Shown here in pieces: positions 31,597 to 36,341 of a DNA stretch of 36,341 bases. Both the position numbers and the translations under genes were made by a program. Position 1 is the first letter of the stretch. Every line of letters begins with the position of its first letter. The stretch comes from Veillonella sp. (GTDB taxonomy: Bacteria; Bacillota; Negativicutes; Veillonellales; Veillonellaceae). The notes beneath the pieces were generated by a model. It searched no databases and was not told the DNA's origin. It saw nothing but the letters and a program-made list of their open reading frames with translations. The stretch lies in NCBI GenBank assembly GCA_019419725.1, contig DXZL01000002.1, positions 1 to 36,341 of the forward strand, in the 5' to 3' direction.

Positions 31597-32970
31597 ATTC
31601 CGTAGTCGTAACCAGTAAAGGAGTGGTACGAGGTATAGGAAGAAGGCGAATGGCACATAGCCAGCTATGCTAGTACCCAGCATAACAATAGGTACGTAAG
31701 CTGCGATGTTCCATGGTAATAGTGGAGCAATGAGAATGCCACTGTTTTCAAAGTCGAGCATCACATCTTCATCTTGAATACCCCGTTGTGCGTAGGTAAT
31801 ACGCATAATAGAATGTGTCATTACAACCGCAATAGCTTGGCTACAACCTACAGCACCAGTTAAGAGTGCGAGACCTACATTGGCAGCAAATACATCGCTC
31901 CGCGTTTTAGCTCGCTCTAATAGTTGTCTAAGATCATTCCAGAAGCCAACCCCTTCGAGCATGCCTGAAATGGCAGTAGCCATAAAGATGGATAGGGTAG
32001 GAATGAACATTGTTTGCAGCCCACCGCCATGAATGATATTGGCCAGTGGATTATAATGAGGTAGCTCAAAGCCCGTTAAGGTATACCAGCCTAAATCGGA
32101 AAGGGTAGCCCCTTGATTAGTATAAGCCAGAATGGCTGCGGCTAATGCGCTGAGGCCGATAGGCCAACGGATAGATACTTTCAAAGGCAATAAAGCGATG
32201 ACGATAATCACTGGAATCCACAATGTCCAATCAATATTGAAGATAAAGTGGATTGTATCGGATAACAAACTATTTTCATAGTTTAGAGGGAACCACTGGG
32301 ATAGTATCAGGTAGAGCACTGTAGAAATAACAAGTGCAGGTAGTCCCGCTTTAAACATAATTGGTATATTACTAGAAATCTTAGTATGTGTTAAGGCTGC
32401 CACCAGTGATGCGCTAGATGACAATGGGCCGTTGCGATCACCAAAGTATGCACCGGCTATAATGGCACCAGCTACGATATTCTCTGGAATATTACCGGCT
32501 CTTGCCATCGTGATGAGTACAATGCCTATGGTGCCTACAGTACCGAAAGCTGTACCTAATATCATGCTAACAATCGCTGTTAATAAGAAGGCACAAGCAA
32601 TAAAGAGGGACGGATCGATCAAGTCGATGCCGGTGGCGATAATCATAGGGATGATGCCCGCTGCTTGCCACATGGCAATGAGCCAACCGATGAGCAGGAA
32701 TATTTGCATTACCACAATGGAGGTTTTAGCACCTGTCCATGATAGGTTTAGCAGTTCTTTTGGTTGGTATCCTTTGCGATAGAATACATAGGCCATGATG
32801 CACCATACCACTATCAAGGCGTAACCAATAGCAATACCGTTAGCTACGGCGATGATAATGACGAGGATAGATATGAGTAAACCTATGAGCGACTCCGTAT
32901 TTTTCGGCATTAGAGAACGGCCTTGTTGATACTTTAGAAACGCATTTAATATGAGTTGTAACCACTTCAT
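31573..32970 (-). CDS. nhaC: Na+/H+ antiporter, NhaC family
   Basis: Up to 465 residues, about 11-12 membrane helices. Family features are LIGWLIAMWQAAGIIPMIIA, GAYFGDRNGPLSSSASLVAALT, MATAISGMLEGVGFW and GAVGCSQAIAVVMT. It exchanges cytoplasmic sodium for protons and related proteins carry organic anions, so the exact substrate is inferred. The first ATG (32970) overlaps the dapF stop with a one-base gap and lacks its own ribosome-binding site; a second ATG 20 codons later follows AAGG and would give the usual shorter N-terminus. Either way, translation is coupled to dapF. The 3' end lies within tandem repeats. Confidence 0.87.
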   Translation of the reverse strand: MKWLQLILNAFLKYQQGRSLMPKNTESLIGLLISILVIIIAVANGIAIGYALIVVWCIMAYVFYRKGYQPKELLNLSWTGAKTSIVVMQIFLLIGWLIAMWQAAGIIPMIIATGIDLIDPSLFIACAFLLTAIVSMILGTAFGTVGTIGIVLITMARAGNIPENIVAGAIIAGAYFGDRNGPLSSSASLVAALTHTKISSNIPIMFKAGLPALVISTVLYLILSQWFPLNYENSLLSDTIHFIFNIDWTLWIPVIIVIALLPLKVSIRWPIGLSALAAAILAYTNQGATLSDLGWYTLTGFELPHYNPLANIIHGGGLQTMFIPTLSIFMATAISGMLEGVGFWNDLRQLLERAKTRSDVFAANVGLALLTGAVGCSQAIAVVMTHSIMRITYAQRGIQDEDVMLDFENSGILIAPLLPWNIAAYVPIVMLGTSIAGYVPFAFFLYLVPLLYWLRLRNQDQPIIR

Positions 32971-32971
32971 T

Positions 32972-33805
32972 TTAATCGATAGGAAGTTCTGTTTCGAAGA
33001 CTTCCTCAGCAGGGCCAGTCATGAGCACCGTGCCATCCTCCAAGTATGAAATATGTAATGTTCCTAAATATAGCTCTACATCGACTTCGCGACCAGTTAA
33101 GCCCTTTTCAAAGGACATAACAGCAGAAGCACAAGAGCCTGTACCGCATGCTAGTGTAGCGCCAGCACCGCGTTCCCATGTGCGAACCTTGATGTGCTTG
33201 TCGTTCACTACCTCAATGTAGTTAACATTCGTATTGGATGGGAATGCATCGTGTTTTTCAATGATAGGACCTTGTGTCGTTACAGGCGCCTTTGTAATGT
33301 CATTGATATACACCTCTGTATGAGGCACGCCGAGTAATACGGAGCTTACCTTTACTGTTTCGCCGTTTACATCGAGGTCTACGTCGATAACCTTATCCAT
33401 ATCCACGTTGATAGGTACATCTTTGCTGTTAAAGAATGGTTTGCCCATATCTACTGTAACTAGTATTACGATGCCATTTTCAATGGTTAAGGTAGGCTTC
33501 ATTACACCGGCTAAGGTTTCGATGGTAAAAGTTTCTTTAGTAATTTCTCCATGTTCATAGGCATATTTGGCAAAGCAACGGATTGCATTGCCGCACATTT
33601 CTGCTTCACTACCATCAGAGTTGATGATGCGCATGCGCACATCACAGGTTTTTGAAGGAACTAGAATGGCAAGACCATCAGCACCGATACCAGTACGACG
33701 ATCGCAAAGGCGAATCGCCAAATCAGTATAGTCCTTGCTAGCACCTTGAGGGTCGGCAAAGAGGATGAAATCATTGCCAAGACCATGCATTTTAGTTAAT
33801 TTCAT
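32972..33805 (-). CDS. dapF: Diaminopimelate epimerase
   Basis: A 277-residue cofactor-independent racemase converting LL- to meso-diaminopimelate for lysine and peptidoglycan. The two catalytic cysteines are Cys71 in MCGNAIRCFAKY and Cys220 in ACGTGSCAS. The N-terminus KLTKMHGLGNDFI is standard. The ATG at 33805 has AGGAG 6 nt ahead; an upstream TTG at 33820 would overlap that site. It is the first gene of a minus-strand run with nhaC, fruK and fruA. The linkage of a cell-wall gene to a sodium antiporter is unusual but could be simple read-through. Confidence 0.94.
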   Translation of the reverse strand: MKLTKMHGLGNDFILFADPQGASKDYTDLAIRLCDRRTGIGADGLAILVPSKTCDVRMRIINSDGSEAEMCGNAIRCFAKYAYEHGEITKETFTIETLAGVMKPTLTIENGIVILVTVDMGKPFFNSKDVPINVDMDKVIDVDLDVNGETVKVSSVLLGVPHTEVYINDITKAPVTTQGPIIEKHDAFPSNTNVNYIEVVNDKHIKVRTWERGAGATLACGTGSCASAVMSFEKGLTGREVDVELYLGTLHISYLEDGTVLMTGPAEEVFETELPID

Positions 33806-33820
33806 AAAGTCTCCTATCAA

Positions 33821-34117
33821 TAAGTAAGACTTTCACCATGAAGCCCGTGAAAGTCTCATATGTATATTATTATATATTCTATATTATTATATCATAAATG
33901 ACCCTTAATTATGTGGTGGAACTTTATAAAATTATAGCGAAATAGACGAAAAATTAACCTTCTTTTAGTGCCGAGCTAAATTGATTGATGCGTCAAAAAC
34001 AACCCATGTGGGATGCCGCTTAAGGCTGATAGATGTTGTCTAATTACTTTATTGTTTGTCAGAGAAATGATAGAATATAGAGTAATGTAGTTTATCGTAA
34101 TAGAAAGAGGAACACAT
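33821..34117. other. Divergent region between dapF and ptsI, with hairpins
   Basis: A 10-bp perfect inverted repeat (33828-33837 with 33847-33856, 9-nt loop) lies in the dapF leader. A second, GC-richer patch at 34000-34045 can fold with ACAAC pairing GTTGT around the inner stems CCCA/TGGG and GCC/GGC. For ptsI a possible promoter is TTGTTT with TATAGA near 34054-34083. No gene is seen; the GC-rich patch could be a structured RNA or a protein-binding site. Confidence 0.4.
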
Positions 34118-35845
34118 ATGCGAATTCAAGGGATTTCTGGATCTCGTGGCGTTGCAGTAGGCAATGTATATAGATATATTCAAGAGGAAATTGTCATTCC
34201 TGATTACACTGTAGCAGAGGATAAGGTAGAAGCGGAAATTGGTAAGTTCGCTTCTGCTATGGCAGCTACCTTAAAGCAATTAGATACAATTCGTCAAAAG
34301 GCGTTGAAAGACATGGGCCCTGAAGAGGCGGCTATTTTTGAAGCGCATATGCAAATCGCGCAAGACCCATCTTTGTCTGATGGTATTAAATCCCTTGTTG
34401 AGACTAGCCATACAAATGTGATAGCGGCTACAGCTCAAACCATTGAAACCTTTGCGAATATCTTCCTCGGTATGGAAGATCCATACATGCGTGAACGCGG
34501 TGCAGACATCAAAGATATTGGTGATCGTTTGATGCGCAATATGTTAGGCATGAACCCTCGAGGTTTATCCCATATTTCTGGGGAGGTTATCTTGGTGGCT
34601 CACGATTTGGCACCATCTGATACAGCTTCTCTTGATAAAAATGTGGTAAAAGGCATTGTAACAGCTGCTGGTGGCCCTACATCTCATGCAGCTATCATGG
34701 CGCGCACCTTGGAAATTCCTGCCGTTATGGGCGTTGGTGATATTGAAGGCTTCGTAGATGGCGAGAAAGCAGTTGTACTTGGTACAGATGGTATTGTGGA
34801 AACAAATCCATCTGATGCGGATTGGACTGAATATACAAATCAAGCGGCTGCATACCAAGAGGAATTGAAACGGTTGCGCGAATCTGCCAATCTTGAAGCT
34901 ACAACAACTGATGGTCATCATGTAGAATTATTCGGTAACATCGGTAAGTCTAAAGATGCTAAACACGCTCTTACAATGGGCGCACAAGGTATTGGCTTAT
35001 ATCGTACAGAATTCTTGTACATGGAAAACGACGAGTTGCCAACAGAAGATGTACAGTTTGAAGAATATAAAAAGGTTGCAGAAGATATGCAGGGCCAACC
35101 TGTTATTATCCGTACCATGGATATCGGTGGCGATAAAGAATTGAAATGCCTTGATTTGCCAAGTGAAATGAATCCATTCCTTGGTTATCGTGCGATTCGT
35201 ATTTCCTTGAACCGTCCAGATATCTTTAAAGTACAATTACGTGCGTTATTGCGTGCTAGTTCCTTTGGCGATATTCACATCATGTACCCTATGATTGCTT
35301 CCGTAGAAGAAGTGAAACAAGCGAATGCTATGCTTGAAGAATGTAAGGCTGAACTTACAGCTGAAGGCAAAGAATTCAACAAGGATATCAAGGTTGGTAT
35401 TATGATCGAAGTACCAGCGGCGGCTGTTATTTCTCCAATCTTAGCAAAATATGTGGACTTCTTCAGTATCGGTACAAATGATTTATGCCAATATACACTG
35501 GCGGTAGACCGTATGAACGAGTCTATTGGTTCTCTATATCAACCATTGCATCCAGGTGTATTACGTCTTATCAAGCATGTTATCGATGCGAGCCATGAAC
35601 AAGGTAAATTTACAGGCATGTGCGGTGAACTAGCTAGTGACCCTGTAGCTACGATGATTCTATTAGGCCTTGGCCTTGATGAATTCTCTATGACAGCGTC
35701 ATCTATACCACTTATTAAGAAAATCTTGCGTTCCGTTTCTAAAGTAGAATGTGAAGAGGTGGCTAATAAAGTACTTACTATGGATACAGCTGAAGAAATT
35801 ACAGACTATGCTAAATCTGTACTAGCTGAAAAAGACTTATTATAA
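34118..35845 (+). CDS. ptsI: PTS enzyme I
   Basis: A 575-residue phosphoenolpyruvate-protein phosphotransferase, the first step of the PTS. The N-terminal HPr-binding helices surround the phosphorylated His190 in GGPTSHAAIMARTLEIPAV. The C-terminal PEP-binding barrel has GIGLYRTEFLYM, PVIIRTMDIGGDKEL, FFSIGTNDLCQYTLAVDR and the catalytic Cys region GMCGELASD. AAGAGG precedes the ATG. ptsH lies downstream with 149 nt between them, the reverse of the usual ptsH-ptsI order. Confidence 0.96.
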   Translation: MRIQGISGSRGVAVGNVYRYIQEEIVIPDYTVAEDKVEAEIGKFASAMAATLKQLDTIRQKALKDMGPEEAAIFEAHMQIAQDPSLSDGIKSLVETSHTNVIAATAQTIETFANIFLGMEDPYMRERGADIKDIGDRLMRNMLGMNPRGLSHISGEVILVAHDLAPSDTASLDKNVVKGIVTAAGGPTSHAAIMARTLEIPAVMGVGDIEGFVDGEKAVVLGTDGIVETNPSDADWTEYTNQAAAYQEELKRLRESANLEATTTDGHHVELFGNIGKSKDAKHALTMGAQGIGLYRTEFLYMENDELPTEDVQFEEYKKVAEDMQGQPVIIRTMDIGGDKELKCLDLPSEMNPFLGYRAIRISLNRPDIFKVQLRALLRASSFGDIHIMYPMIASVEEVKQANAMLEECKAELTAEGKEFNKDIKVGIMIEVPAAAVISPILAKYVDFFSIGTNDLCQYTLAVDRMNESIGSLYQPLHPGVLRLIKHVIDASHEQGKFTGMCGELASDPVATMILLGLGLDEFSMTASSIPLIKKILRSVSKVECEEVANKVLTMDTAEEITDYAKSVLAEKDLL

Positions 35846-35994
35846 TTCTGTATAACTCTAAGAAAAGTGTTAAGCTCATCAGTATATAGCAAAGAACTTT
35901 TTATATACTTGAATTAAAATGCTTGAAATTGATACAATATATCTATTAGAACGTATGGGATAGGTACTACCTATCGAGATAGAAAGAGGTTATC

Positions 35995-36255
35995 ATGAAA
36001 GAATTAACAGTAGAAATTACTAACGAATCTGGTTTACATGCTCGTCCTGCTACAGCTTTCACACAATTGGCTGCTAAATACGCTTCCAAAGTGACAATCG
36101 CTGCTAACGGTAAAACAGCTGATGCTAAATCCATCTTAACTGTATTGACTTTGGGCGCTACAAAAGGCACATCTGTTACATTGACAGCTGACGGTGCTGA
36201 CGAAGACGATGCACTCACTGCATTGAGCGAATTCTTAACAACTAATCACGACTAA
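35995..36255 (+). CDS. ptsH: Phosphocarrier protein HPr
   Basis: 86 residues. His15 in ESGLHARPATAF is the site phosphorylated by enzyme I; Ser46 in ADAKSILTVLTLG is the regulatory site used by HPr kinase in Firmicutes, so catabolite control through P-Ser-HPr is possible. AGAGG precedes the ATG. The separate 149-nt upstream gap suggests its own promoter in addition to read-through from ptsI. A second IS begins 32 nt after the stop. Confidence 0.96.
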   Translation: MKELTVEITNESGLHARPATAFTQLAAKYASKVTIAANGKTADAKSILTVLTLGATKGTSVTLTADGADEDDALTALSEFLTTNHD

Positions 36256-36287
36256 TACTTTGTGGTAATATAAAGGACTCTACGAAT

Positions 36288-36341
36288 TGATCTGCACCCA
36301 TTTTCTTGGACAGATATAATTAAGCTACTTTTTGAGAATGA
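36288..36341 (+). mobile_element. Left end of a second IS3-type element (runs off the window)
   Basis: TGATCTGCACCC...TTGGAC at 36288-36311 matches the inverted-repeat ends of the complete IS at 22048: 21 of 24 positions against its right end and 18 of 24 against its left end. A start codon near 36338 could begin its orfA. The sequence differs enough to be a relative rather than a copy. The stretch AAAGGACTCT at 36272-36281, just outside, looks like the left arm of an interrupted terminator. Confidence 0.7.

Overview
The window looks like chromosomal DNA of a Veillonella-type organism (Negativicutes: diderm, Firmicutes-related, lactate-fermenting). The reasons are AT-rich DNA, Firmicutes-like gene order (a DUF1934 gene overlapping argS, followed by pyrG), a lactate permease beside a malate/L-lactate dehydrogenase-family enzyme, a 2-hydroxyacyl-CoA dehydratase-activase-type protein, and a PTS with HPr Ser46. 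The species is inferred from gene content and was not tested by any search.

Layout. 1-2478: the 3' part of a large activase-like gene, then two copies, in opposite orientation, of a ~160-nt two-level hairpin element. Each copy lies in sense orientation just behind a stop codon. 2479-7951: a Bcr/CflA-type exporter (-), a secreted PepSY protein (+), then lactate permease and Ldh_2-family dehydrogenase (both -), with an operator-like palindrome and promoter ahead of the dehydrogenase. 7961-15228: an orphan molybdopterin oxidoreductase, BrnQ, an iron-type alcohol dehydrogenase, DUF1653, a HAD phosphatase, a decayed DUF3829-like gene, a lipoprotein cyclophilin and a GIY-YIG protein. 15281-19306: DUF1934-argS-pyrG plus a tiny membrane ORF. 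19360-21979: ahpC, then a CymR-like Rrf2 regulator with cysK. 22048-23517: an intact IS3-family element sitting exactly in the loop of a terminator hairpin, with a TAGG target duplication. 23559-26978: a 1139-residue secreted protein, read here as a tannase-like alpha/beta hydrolase carried on a ~400-residue TolA-like helical repeat tract. 27283-28451: two tandem paralogous secreted proteins of unknown function. 28563-33805 (-): dapF, nhaC, fruK, fruA. 34118-36255 (+): ptsI then ptsH. From 36288 the left end of a second, related IS runs out of the window.

How the genes work together. LctP imports lactate and the Ldh_2 enzyme is the likely first oxidation step. EI and HPr supply phosphate to the fructose PTS (FruA), and FruK completes fructose entry into glycolysis. 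The Rrf2 regulator and CysK probably form a cysteine-responsive pair.

Most unusual signals: (1) the paired 3'-UTR elements, with conserved loops and compensatory changes in the helices, behave like a structured RNA class that I do not recognise; (2) the tannase-like domain fused to a long periodic helix; (3) IS insertion into a terminator loop, with a hint that the second IS does the same.
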